From the NCBI GenBank assembly GCA_023621975.1, contig JAMOAC010000253.1:1-8613 (forward strand): a stretch of DNA of 8,613 nt, given 5' to 3'. The notes beneath the pieces are model-generated. The model saw only the letters and a list, made by a program, of their open reading frames with translations. It was not told where the DNA came from and ran no database searches. The position numbers and the translations under genes are program-made. Positions 1 through 8,136 of this stretch are shown here, one piece after another; positions within the stretch are counted from its first letter, which is position 1, and each line of letters begins with the position of its first letter. This DNA comes from Bacillota bacterium (GTDB lineage: Bacteria; Bacillota_A; Clostridia; Acetivibrionales; DUMB01).

Positions 1-85
1 GTACACATCATTAATAAAATTAGAAAATTTTGTTTTGCAATAAGAATAAATTTAACTATTTGAAACAAAAACGCAACCTCCATAT

Positions 86-931
86 TCACTCAAATTCCCT
101 GAATCCCATGGCTTCCCAGCACTTTTTAGTAATAGTGTTCTGTACCGGCAGGCCCTTGCTCTTTTGAAACCTGTGCAGGGCATACTTCAATTCGTCGTCA
201 TATATGCCCGACTCCCAGCCTTTAAAGAATCCAAGTTGTTTCAGTCTTCTCTGAATTGCCAGAACGTTGGCACCCCTGTCACCGGGATTAATCTCGGTAA
301 ATCCCGTTCCAAAAGGCCCAAAAATACCATTTACTATCACCACGGGAGTGCCATGAGGCACTATATCGAACAACTCTTCTATATCCTTGTTATACATCCT
401 AATGCAGCCGTGGCTTGCAGCCCTGCCAATGGAGCTTTCCTTTGTCGTCCCGTGTATACCGTACGTACCCCATGGAACATTAAGCCCCATCCATCTGCCT
501 CCAAATCCTTCGCCCCAATAATCCTTGCTGATAATTTTCCAGTGCCCCAACGGGGATGGCCAGCCCTTTTTTCCCGTTGCAACAGGATATTGTTTAATAC
601 ACTTTCCGTCCTGCAACAGGTATAGCGTTTTATCTTCAATCTCTATAAAAATACTGTAGCTGTTCTTTTTTTCAATATCTACTGTATAAGACACCGTTTG
701 AGATTTATCTGTAGCCTGAGACTTATCGGCAGCCTGAAACTTATCGGTATCATTTATTGTAACTCTCAGTGCAGAAAACAAAGCCAGAATAATTAGAATA
801 AAAAAAATTAAGTATATACCTCTTTTCAGAGTAATCCACCCCCACATAAAATATATGTAAAAGCAGGTTATTATAGAAGCGTATATTCCTGGCTTTAGTA
901 TATCCTCTATATTTAATGTTTTGTTTTTCAT
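86..931 (-). CDS. Membrane-anchored L,D-transpeptidase (YkuD family) with C-terminal peptidoglycan-binding domain
   Basis: The 281-residue protein is predicted to act at the outer face of the membrane, where L,D-transpeptidases make 3-3 peptidoglycan cross-links or attach groups to the wall. Two hydrophobic stretches (about residues 15-31 and 38-56) give a membrane anchor. A short polar linker with hexapeptide repeats (63-80) follows. The YkuD domain spans about 92-201 and carries the catalytic signature: H160-G161, then S173-H174-G175-C176-I-R178, with C176 as the expected nucleophile. Residues about 214-278 (from NPGDRG to the C-terminus) match a PG_binding_1 domain with its LQ-type repeat helix pattern (VLAIQRRLKQLGF). 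The order, catalytic domain before binding domain, is one of the known arrangements. The ATG at 931 has no clear Shine-Dalgarno sequence (upstream is ACCCTTTTT), so the start is less certain than the function. It is divergent from the DUF362 gene. Catalytic activity is inferred from motifs only. Confidence 0.93.
   Translation of the reverse strand: MKNKTLNIEDILKPGIYASIITCFYIYFMWGWITLKRGIYLIFFILIILALFSALRVTINDTDKFQAADKSQATDKSQTVSYTVDIEKKNSYSIFIEIEDKTLYLLQDGKCIKQYPVATGKKGWPSPLGHWKIISKDYWGEGFGGRWMGLNVPWGTYGIHGTTKESSIGRAASHGCIRMYNKDIEELFDIVPHGTPVVIVNGIFGPFGTGFTEINPGDRGANVLAIQRRLKQLGFFKGWESGIYDDELKYALHRFQKSKGLPVQNTITKKCWEAMGFREFE
692..745 (-). repeat. Three tandem hexapeptide repeats in the transpeptidase linker
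   Basis: Residues 63-80 of the L,D-transpeptidase read DKFQAA, DKSQAT, DKSQTV, encoded by three imperfect 18-base tandem copies. They lie between the membrane anchor and the YkuD domain, so they probably act as a flexible spacer. The copy number could vary between strains by slippage, but that is inference. Confidence 0.75.
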
Positions 932-1005
932 AAAAAGGGTATATAATATTTTCGTTAATATATTTAATTTAATTACGATAATTTCAAATAATTCAGGAGG
1001 TAACT
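932..1005. promoter_or_regulatory. AT-rich divergent intergenic promoter region
   Basis: These 74 bases separate the two divergent genes and must hold the 5' signals of both, unless one of them is read from elsewhere. On the + strand a perfect TATAAT lies at 942-947, but no good -35 box is found at 17 bases upstream (TTGTTT at 921-926 is only 15 away). On the - strand a TTGAAA with AT-rich -10-like hexamers 17-19 bases on is possible but weak. The + strand gene has a clear AGGAGG at 995-1000, five bases before its ATG. Confidence 0.4.
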
Positions 1006-2088
1006 ATGGCCTCAAAGGTATTGTTCTCATCAGTGAAATATGACAGGTACGATCCGGACGCAACACTTCCCGCAAAATTTGGCAGGTTAATTGATAAGAT
1101 GAATATGCAGGAAGTTGTAAAGGATAAGCTTACAGTAATAAAAATGCACCTGGGTAGGAACATTGGTTATTCGACTATTCATCCTATTTTTGTAAAAATC
1201 CTTGTTGACAAGCTTAAAGGCTATGGAGCAAAAGTATACATAACCGATCAGGATATAAGCGGTTGTAAAAGCAGGGGATATACGGAAGACTATCTTGGCG
1301 TTCCGATTGTATATGCGTGTGGAGTTACCGGCAAGTATTATTATGAAAAGCATGTTGATTTTAATACCTTTAAGAATGTTGACATTGCCGGTAATATTCA
1401 TGATGCCGAAGTAATGATCACACTGTCCCACGTCAAAGGGCATGGTGCATGTGGCTATGGAGGAGCATGTAAAAACATAGCCATGGGCTGCGTAACCGAT
1501 AGGACAAGGGCCCAGATACACAGCCTGGAAGGCGGTCTTGAATGGAATGAAGAGCTATGTATACACTGTGAGCAATGTATTGTAAACTGCAACCACAATG
1601 CAAACAGTTTTGATGAGGAAGGCAAGTACAATATATTTTTCCACCATTGTACATTTTGCCAGCACTGTGCAAAAGTTTGCCCGACGAAAGCTATTAAAGT
1701 AACAGACGATAAATATAAGGACTTTCAAACGGGTATGGCTTTATGTACCGAAGAAGTACTTAAAACATTTCAACCCGGGCATGTGTTCTATATAAATTTC
1801 CTTGTGAATATAACAGCGCTGTGTGACTGCTGGGGCTTTACAACACCTTCGCTTGTTCCTGATATCGGTATCATGGCTTCAAATGATATAGTAGCCATTG
1901 AGAGAGCTTCCATTGACGCAATAAAAGTGGAAAACATCATTATGGACGGTGTTCCGCAGGGAATGGAACTGGGCACCCGTGGACACCTGTTCGAAAGGCT
2001 GCATCACAAAAATCCTTTTATCCAACTTGAGGAACTTGAAAGGAGAGGCCTGGGCACACAGAATTATGAAATAGAGGAAGTAAAATGA
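1006..2088 (+). CDS. DUF362 domain iron-sulfur protein with two 4Fe-4S ferredoxin motifs
   Basis: The 360-residue cytosolic protein has the DUF362 core in its N-terminal half, including the conserved stretch around residues 140-162 (SHVKGHGACGYGGACKNIAM) typical of the family. A ferredoxin-like insert follows with two CxxCxxCxxxC motifs: C185-C188-C191-C195 and C215-C218-C221-C225. The second ends in the usual CP, while the first has CN. A CDC pair (273-275) is an additional possible metal ligand. DUF362 proteins are widespread in anaerobes and some resemble electron-transfer or maturation factors, but their substrate is not established, so no reaction is assigned. The ATG start is well supported by AGGAGG five bases upstream. 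It is a single-gene unit on its strand in this window, and no strong terminator is visible after it. Confidence 0.9.
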   Translation: MASKVLFSSVKYDRYDPDATLPAKFGRLIDKMNMQEVVKDKLTVIKMHLGRNIGYSTIHPIFVKILVDKLKGYGAKVYITDQDISGCKSRGYTEDYLGVPIVYACGVTGKYYYEKHVDFNTFKNVDIAGNIHDAEVMITLSHVKGHGACGYGGACKNIAMGCVTDRTRAQIHSLEGGLEWNEELCIHCEQCIVNCNHNANSFDEEGKYNIFFHHCTFCQHCAKVCPTKAIKVTDDKYKDFQTGMALCTEEVLKTFQPGHVFYINFLVNITALCDCWGFTTPSLVPDIGIMASNDIVAIERASIDAIKVENIIMDGVPQGMELGTRGHLFERLHHKNPFIQLEELERRGLGTQNYEIEEVK

Positions 2089-2220
2089 GATTTTAAAAAT
2101 AAAAGATATTAATAGAGTTACTGATACTGATAAAGAGTTTTCCAAATGCCAATAGTTTTTGTGTCTTTTTTAGATTTTTTGTTTTTCTAAAAATTTATTT
2201 AATTTTCAGAAAATAATAGA
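2089..2220. other. AT-rich intergenic spacer between convergent units
   Basis: No gene is visible here. The stretch lies between the stop of the DUF362 gene and the end of the - strand remnant. It contains T-rich runs around 2156-2192, including a short TTAGA/TCTAA inverted repeat around 2169-2190, but nothing strong enough to call a terminator. Transcripts entering from both sides probably end somewhere here. Confidence 0.4.
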
Positions 2221-2460
2221 TTACCATGATATATCCTCGATGAGCTTGTCGGATATCAATTCATGGTACCCGGCAAGCTTCTTTTGTTTAAGTTCCTGAG
2301 CAAGTTTTACTGGCCCGGGGTCTTTTAAATTGCCCAGCTGCTTTATTCTCACTGGGTTTGAGATATTTTCGGATAAAGCAGATAAATAATCTTCCGCATA
2401 TGTCTTATATGGCAATATACCGAAAAGCCAGATATCTTTATTGCCACAGCAGCCGCAATA
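2221..2460 (-). pseudogene. Unrecognised coding remnant, probably 5'-truncated
   Basis: Reading the - strand, an open frame ends with TAA at 2221-2223 and includes segments such as KTYAEDYLSALSENISNPVR and KLAQELKQKKLAGYHELISD, which look like normal soluble protein composition. Going upstream, the frame can be followed to about 2460, where a stop interrupts it. The only start candidate at its head is a TTG at 2415 with no ribosome binding site. In a neighbouring frame just upstream (about 2440-2515) a protein-like run ending WQKAKKNKVIAAAVA can be read, suggesting a frameshift inside an older gene. I do not recognise the family. It could also be a genuine small gene with a weak start, or chance. 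It lies beyond the terminator-like hairpin that ends the amino acid operon, so it is probably not part of that operon. Confidence 0.35.
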
Positions 2461-2510
2461 ACCTTATTCTTTTTCGCTTTCTGCCAGTTCCACAATGGCA
2501 ATGAATATGC

Positions 2511-2577
2511 AAAAATAATTAACCTACCGTACCGGAAATTTGGACAGCAAATCTTTTAACCATACCGGCACAGTAGG
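2511..2577 (-). terminator. Large terminator-like hairpin after the amino acid operon
   Basis: On the - strand the arms at 2577-2565 (CCTACTGTGCCGG) and 2535-2523 (CCGGTACGGTAGG) pair over all 13 positions, two of them as G-U wobbles. Inside the loop a second 7-bp stem can form (AGATTTG with CAAATTT), leaving a one-sided bulge. The 3' arm is followed by the T-rich tail TTAATTATTTTT (2522-2511). It begins seven bases after the stop codon of the last - strand gene, the right place for a Rho-independent terminator. The long, bulged loop is unusual for one, so a repeat or mobile-element end remains possible. Confidence 0.5.
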
Positions 2578-2583
2578 CCCAGG

Positions 2584-2844
2584 TTACATTTCAATTTTTA
2601 TCTCAAACCTGTCAAAGTTTATGCCTTCAACGAACTGATCCCTTTCAAAGAACGTTTTGCGATACATGGCAAATTCCGTGGTATTCTTCTTAAGCCACAA
2701 AGGCACAGGTATATCCAGCTTCCTGCAAACTTCTATCAGGCTTTCTTCCAACCTATCATGGAATGTACCCTCGCTGTCATCTTTTTCAACATATGTCTGT
2801 TTTATAATTTTCGTTCCCTTACTAAGCCTGCCATACAGTTTCAA
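2584..2844 (-). CDS. Small conserved clostridial protein of unknown function, 86 aa
   Basis: The protein contains the pattern PLWLKKNTTEF, KTFF and FVEGINFDRFEIKI near its C-terminus (last 40 residues). From memory this matches a small uncharacterised clostridial family of about 90 residues with a motif like KPIWL-N-EF-KTRF-DNFIE-IDFDYLEI. The function is unknown, and the protein is probably soluble with no membrane segment. I choose the TTG at 2844 as start: it gives 86 residues beginning with the KLYGRLSKGTK segment that lines up with the family start, and a GCGGGG stretch lies eight bases upstream. The open frame extends to another TTG at 2922, but that start has no nearby Shine-Dalgarno and would add 26 residues of poor composition. 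It follows cimA by 100 bases and precedes the terminator-like hairpin, so it may be the last gene of the operon; nothing ties it functionally to amino acid synthesis. Confidence 0.65.
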   Translation of the reverse strand: MKLYGRLSKGTKIIKQTYVEKDDSEGTFHDRLEESLIEVCRKLDIPVPLWLKKNTTEFAMYRKTFFERDQFVEGINFDRFEIKIEM

Positions 2845-2944
2845 TAAAGTTTCCCCGCTTTCATTCGTTCCTGCGTTGCGGCCCTGCGAGTATACTCCCG
2901 CAGGCCACAACACGGTAATCAACGTAAGTTTGTATTGTTTTATT

Positions 2945-4564
2945 TCATTCTCCTGAGTGGAACAAACTGTCTACACATTCCTTCACTGTACCGTTTTTCT
3001 CAAAATCCTTTATCAGCTTGTATTCTATTGAATCCACAAGAGCTTTCCAGCTGGCATCAATAATGTCTGTAGACACACCGATTGTCGTCCAGACATCCTT
3101 ACCATCGGTAGATTCAATTAATACCCTAACTTTTGCGGCAGTGCCTGAATTGGAATCCAGCACCCTTACTTTAAAGTCCGTAAGCTTCATTTCCTTTATC
3201 TGGGGATAGAACCGCTCAAGAGCCTTTCTCAAGGCATTGTCAAGGGCATTTACAGGTCCGTCTCCCTCAGCAGCTGTAATTTCTTCCTGATCTCCAACCT
3301 TTATCTTTATCATTGCAGACGAGTTGGTTTCGTACAGTGAAGGCTCATTTACTATAACCTTGAACTCTCCCAGCTCAAAATATTCCGTGTATTTTCCAAG
3401 TATCTTCCTTATTTCCAGTTCAAAAGAGCTTTCAGCTCCTTCATACTGGTATCCCTCATATTCCAGTTCCTTAAGCCTTTCAAGTATCTTTTTGGTTACA
3501 GGAGAATCCTTTGTAATTGTGCTGTCAACATGGTTTACAAGGTTTAGCACCGCACTTCTGCCTGCAACCTCCGACATGAGGATCTTACGTGAATTTCCAA
3601 CCAATGTCGGGTCAATATGTTCATATGTCCTGGGATTTTTACCAACTGCGTCCGAATGCATTCCTGCCTTGTGGGCAAAAGCGCTGTTGCCAACATATGG
3701 AGCCCTTTCGTCAAGGGTCATGTTTGCAATTTCACTTAAGTAGCGTGCTGCCGAAAACAGGTATTTCATGTTCTCCTCAGGTATGCATTTGTAACCAAGC
3801 TTCAACTGGAGGTTTGGTATTACAGTGCACAAATTCGCATTTCCGCAGCGCTCCCCGATACCGTTCATCGTACCCTGTACCTGTACGGCTCCAGCCTGAA
3901 CAGCCATTATTGTGTTGGCTACAGCCATGCCGCTGTCATTATGGCAATGTATACCTATAATTACAGATGGAAATTCTTCCACTACTTTTTTTGTAACATC
4001 ATATATCTCTACCGGAAATGAACCTCCTGTGGTTTCACACAGGCAAAGGGAGTCTGCCCCGGCTCTGTATGCAGCCCTGAGGGTTTCCATTGCATATTCG
4101 GGATTATCCCTGTATCCCTCGAAAAACAATTCAGCGTCAAAAACAACTTCTTTGCCGTGATCTTTAAAATAACGTACAGTATCATATATCATTGAAAGAT
4201 TTTCATCAAGGGTTGTCTTAAGGACTTCTGTAACGTGAAAATCCCAGCTCTTTCCAAATATCGCTACGGCGGAAGTACCCGCATTTATCAGAGACCTGAT
4301 ATTGTTATCCTCTTCAACATTGATCCCGGCCCTGCGTGTACTGCCAAATGCTATAATTTTAGCATTTTTCAACTTTATGTTCTTAACCCTTTGAAAAAAC
4401 TCAAGGTCTTTAGGATTTGAGCCTGGATTTCCCGCCTCTATATAATCTATACCAAGCTTATCAAGTCTTTTTACTATTTTTAACTTGTCTTCAACCGAAA
4501 ATGAAATACCCTGAGCCTGTGCCCCGTCTCTTAGTGTTGAATCATACATATATATTTTCTTCAA
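2945..4564 (-). CDS. cimA: (R)-citramalate synthase
   Basis: The 539-residue enzyme condenses pyruvate with acetyl-CoA to form citramalate, the first step of a threonine-independent route to 2-oxobutyrate and isoleucine. The N-terminal HMGL-like TIM barrel carries DSTLRDGAQ at residues 8-16 (R12, D13), the metal-binding HCHND at 207-210 and the GIGERCGNANL motif at 235-245. A linker region contains HKAGMHSDAV (298-307). The C-terminal LeuA-type dimer/regulatory domain covers about 395-525, including EGDGPVNALDNALRKAL. The DSTLRDGAQAQG start, the FEGYRDNP segment and the length near 540 place it in the CimA branch rather than 2-isopropylmalate or homocitrate synthase. Translation starts at a TTG (4564), eleven bases after a GGAGG lying in the last codons of leuA. 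Only six bases separate the two genes, so they are surely cotranscribed and perhaps translationally coupled. Substrate preference is inferred from sequence. Confidence 0.92.
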   Translation of the reverse strand: MKKIYMYDSTLRDGAQAQGISFSVEDKLKIVKRLDKLGIDYIEAGNPGSNPKDLEFFQRVKNIKLKNAKIIAFGSTRRAGINVEEDNNIRSLINAGTSAVAIFGKSWDFHVTEVLKTTLDENLSMIYDTVRYFKDHGKEVVFDAELFFEGYRDNPEYAMETLRAAYRAGADSLCLCETTGGSFPVEIYDVTKKVVEEFPSVIIGIHCHNDSGMAVANTIMAVQAGAVQVQGTMNGIGERCGNANLCTVIPNLQLKLGYKCIPEENMKYLFSAARYLSEIANMTLDERAPYVGNSAFAHKAGMHSDAVGKNPRTYEHIDPTLVGNSRKILMSEVAGRSAVLNLVNHVDSTITKDSPVTKKILERLKELEYEGYQYEGAESSFELEIRKILGKYTEYFELGEFKVIVNEPSLYETNSSAMIKIKVGDQEEITAAEGDGPVNALDNALRKALERFYPQIKEMKLTDFKVRVLDSNSGTAAKVRVLIESTDGKDVWTTIGVSTDIIDASWKALVDSIEYKLIKDFEKNGTVKECVDSLFHSGE

Positions 4565-4570
4565 CTGGAA

Positions 4571-6130
4571 TCAATCCTCCCCCTGGGATGCCGTCTCAGG
4601 TTTTCCGTTAAATATTCCTTCTCCTATTTCATTTATGGCTCTGTTAATGGCATTCAAATATGCCTTTACACTGGACTCAATAATATCCATGCTGACCCCT
4701 CTGCCAATAAATGTTTTTCCATTTTTCGACGCTCTTACCGTTACCTCACCAAGTGCATCTTTTCCTTCAGTAACGGCTTTAAGGTTATATGCCTCAAGGG
4801 TCATGGAAAAACCAACTGCACGTTCAATAGCATTGAAAGCCGCATCTATTGGGCCGTCGCCTGTTGCTGCTTCAACTATGATTTTGTCATCTTTCTTCAA
4901 ACTGACCATTGCCGTAGATATCAGTTTATTTCCGCTGCTCACCTGGAAGCTGTCAAGTTCAAACACTTCGCGCACCTTGGATACCTTTTCCTCAATCAAT
5001 GCCTCAATATCACTGTCTGAAACAACTTTCTTCCTGTCGGCAAGGTGTTTGAACTTTTCAAAAGCGGACTGTATCTCTTCAGGAGAAAGCTCATATCCCA
5101 ATTCTTTCAGCCTTGCCTCAAAGGCGTGGCGTCCCGACAATTTCCCAAGTACTATCCTGTTTCGCGGAAGGCCGATGGATTCCGGTGTCATTATTTCGTA
5201 AGTGCTTCTTTCGGAAAGCACTCCATGCTGATGTATTCCTGACTGATGGGCAAAAGCATTTGCACCCACTATCGCTTTATTGGGCTGTACGTTAATGCCT
5301 GTCAGCCTTGTCACAAGTTTGCTGGTCCTGTATATCTGGGTAGTATCAATTTTATGGTCTACATTATAATAGTCTTTCCTTGTGTTGATTCCCATAATAA
5401 TTTCTTCCATTGATGCATTGCCTGCCCTTTCGCCCAGTCCGTTTATAGTACACTCAAGCTGTACAGCACCATTTTCCATGGCTGCAAGTGTGTTTGCAAC
5501 GGCAAGGCCAAGGTCATTATGGCAATGAACACTTATGTCAACCTTATCAATATTGCTTACATTTTCCCTTATGCCTTTGATAAAATTCCCAAATTCTCTT
5601 GGAGTGGCATATCCTACAGTGTCAGGAATATTTACGACCGTTGCGCCGGCTTTGATAACCTCCTCAATGACACGATAAAGGAATTCTGCCCTTGTTCTGG
5701 TCGCGTCTTCAGCCGAAAACTCCACATCATCACAATATTTCTTGGCGTATTTCACCATTGCAACGGCTCTTTCCAGGACTTCTTCCTCCGTCATCTTAAG
5801 CTTATACTTAAGGTGAATGTCCGATGTTGCAATAAAAGTGTGCAATCTGGGGCTTTCAGCATGCTTTATTGCTTCCCACGCCCTGTCTATATCCTTTTCA
5901 ACAGCCCTGCACAGGCTTGCTACTTTGACGCCTTTCACATTTTCTGCAATTGCTTTAACCGCTTCAAAGTCACCCGGCGATGCAATAGCAAACCCTGCTT
6001 CAATAACATCAACCCCCAGCTTTACCAGCTGCTTGGCAATTTCAAGTTTTTCCCTTACATTGAGATTCACGCCGGGTGTCTGTTCTCCATCTCTCAGTGT
6101 TGTATCGAAAATTTTTATATATCGTGCCAT
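4571..6130 (-). CDS. leuA: 2-isopropylmalate synthase
   Basis: The 519-residue enzyme condenses 2-oxoisovalerate with acetyl-CoA, the committed step of leucine synthesis, in the cytosol. The catalytic TIM barrel shows [12 protein letters not shown] at residues 9-20 (R13, D14), the metal-binding HCHND at 202-206, and [12 protein letters not shown] at 229-240. The SGIHQHGVL segment at 297-305 belongs to the linker subdomain. The C-terminal allosteric domain, about 390-500, has the [16 protein letters not shown] signature at 424-439 and is the usual site of leucine feedback inhibition. The length fits the bacterial short form. The ATG at 6130 is preceded by a strong AAAGGAGG with a short spacer. 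It is the first gene after the repeat-filled gap following ilvC and is followed closely by cimA. No T-box or other leader is recognisable upstream, so it may depend on read-through from ilvC or on a promoter in 6146-6245. Confidence 0.95.
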   Translation of the reverse strand: MARYIKIFDTTLRDGEQTPGVNLNVREKLEIAKQLVKLGVDVIEAGFAIASPGDFEAVKAIAENVKGVKVASLCRAVEKDIDRAWEAIKHAESPRLHTFIATSDIHLKYKLKMTEEEVLERAVAMVKYAKKYCDDVEFSAEDATRTRAEFLYRVIEEVIKAGATVVNIPDTVGYATPREFGNFIKGIRENVSNIDKVDISVHCHNDLGLAVANTLAAMENGAVQLECTINGLGERAGNASMEEIIMGINTRKDYYNVDHKIDTTQIYRTSKLVTRLTGINVQPNKAIVGANAFAHQSGIHQHGVLSERSTYEIMTPESIGLPRNRIVLGKLSGRHAFEARLKELGYELSPEEIQSAFEKFKHLADRKKVVSDSDIEALIEEKVSKVREVFELDSFQVSSGNKLISTAMVSLKKDDKIIVEAATGDGPIDAAFNAIERAVGFSMTLEAYNLKAVTEGKDALGEVTVRASKNGKTFIGRGVSMDIIESSVKAYLNAINRAINEIGEGIFNGKPETASQGED

Positions 6131-6246
6131 TTTATACCTCCTTTACTTCATAACTAAACAAACAATCAAATCACGAACTAAAATATTTTCAACAATATCA
6201 TTTCTTGTAAATTTCTCTGTCTTTATCAATCTCATATTCGTAAATA

Positions 6247-6440
6247 CTACCAGGGGCCGTCACTTGGGACAGCTCCATCATTGGGGAAAGTTCTCAACTT
6301 TTCATGCTACCAGGGGTCATTGTCGGGGACGCTTTTCCGCTTATGCCGTCGGAGACACTTCTCCATTTATGCCGTCGGTGACGTCGGGGACGTTTCTTCA
6401 CTTTTCTATGGAGACAGTTCGCCGCTTTTGATCGTTAGAG
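6247..6440 (+). repeat. Cluster of degenerate GGGGAC-TTCTCC repeats
   Basis: At least six related modules begin at 6266 (GGGACAG), 6283 (GGGGAAAGTTCTC), 6325 (GGGGACGCTTTTCC), 6351 (GGAGACACTTCTCC), 6386 (GGGGACGTTTCTTC) and 6410 (GGAGACAGTTCGCC). Most are followed by a CTTTT- or ATTTAT-like stretch. Two longer direct repeats lie among them: CTACCAGGGG at 6247-6256 and 6307-6316, and TTATGCCGTCGG at 6341-6352 and 6367-6378 (26 bases apart). The module consensus resembles the reverse complement of the repeats at 6479 and 6568. Spacing is irregular (17-42 bases), so this is a decayed cluster rather than a tandem satellite. Confidence 0.7.
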
Positions 6441-6478
6441 GCAGTCCCAAATATTTCAGAAATGTTGTCCCATAGTGT

Positions 6479-6499
6479 CCAGAAGAACCGTCCCCTTGG
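6479..6499 (-). repeat. 21-base repeat copy 1 (GGGGACGGTTCTTCT core)
   Basis: On the + strand this copy reads CC followed by AGAAGAACCGTCCCCTTGG. It is identical over 21 bases to the copy at 6568-6588, in the same orientation. On the - strand, which is the transcribed strand of the operon, its core is GGGGACGGTTCTTCT. I recall this kind of sequence as a dispersed intergenic repeat in clostridial and related genomes, sometimes linked to REP-associated transposases; no transposase is present here. Confidence 0.75.
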
Positions 6500-6552
6500 C
6501 CCACCTTGGCCCATTGCTTGGCCCTCGCCTTGGCCCCTTGGCCGGCCTTTTG
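6493..6552 (-). repeat. CTTGGCC short-repeat cluster
   Basis: Five exact CTTGGCC copies on the + strand start at 6495, 6505, 6517, 6529 and 6537, with spacings of 10, 12, 12 and 8 bases. They are followed by a GGCCGGCC palindrome-like stretch (6540-6547). On the - strand the pattern reads as GGCCAAGG repeated. The block fills most of the space between the two 21-base repeats and is by far the most GC-rich part of the spacer. Confidence 0.75.
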
Positions 6553-6567
6553 GTTTCATGCTTTGTG

Positions 6568-6588
6568 CCAGAAGAACCGTCCCCTTGG
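6568..6588 (-). repeat. 21-base repeat copy 2, next to the ilvC stop
   Basis: This is an exact copy of the 6479-6499 sequence in the same orientation, 89 bases away. It ends 13 bases before the ilvC stop codon (6602-6604), so the repeat DNA begins almost immediately after ilvC. Placement just behind a gene is typical of REP-like elements. A further CCTTGG at 6594-6599 continues the pattern up to the stop codon. Confidence 0.75.
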
Positions 6589-6601
6589 TTTACCCTTGGT
6601 T

Positions 6602-8136
<1,535 letters not shown>

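Larger units (their letters stand above)
6131..6601. other. ilvC-leuA intergenic spacer without a gene
   Basis: This 471-base gap inside an otherwise tight operon contains no credible gene. On the leuA side (6131-6240) the DNA is AT-rich, with the leuA Shine-Dalgarno and possibly a weak promoter (a TTGATA-like -35 on the - strand without a good -10). The rest (about 6245-6600) is much more GC-rich and made of degenerate repeats, listed separately. The base composition change is abrupt and suggests inserted repetitive DNA. Confidence 0.7.

Noticed and set aside
28..70. TTTTGTTT/AAACAAAA inverted repeat after the transpeptidase stop as a terminator
   Set aside because: Only eight AT-rich pairs with a 27-base loop; too weak to support a call.
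164..625. 153-codon open frame on the + strand
   Set aside because: It lies entirely antisense to the well-supported L,D-transpeptidase and has no ribosome binding site or recognisable protein features.
4635..6157. Long + strand open frames opposite leuA (about 4635-5201 and 5519-6157)
   Set aside because: They mirror the codon structure of leuA, have low-complexity serine/phenylalanine-rich translations and no family signature.
6131..6245. T-box or leucine-type leader before leuA
   Set aside because: No T-box consensus, leucine-codon-rich short frame or terminator/antiterminator pair could be recognised by eye.
6341..6378. Closely spaced direct repeats that might suggest a CRISPR array
   Set aside because: The repeats are only about 12 bases, degenerate, irregularly spaced and without uniform spacers; no cas gene is present.
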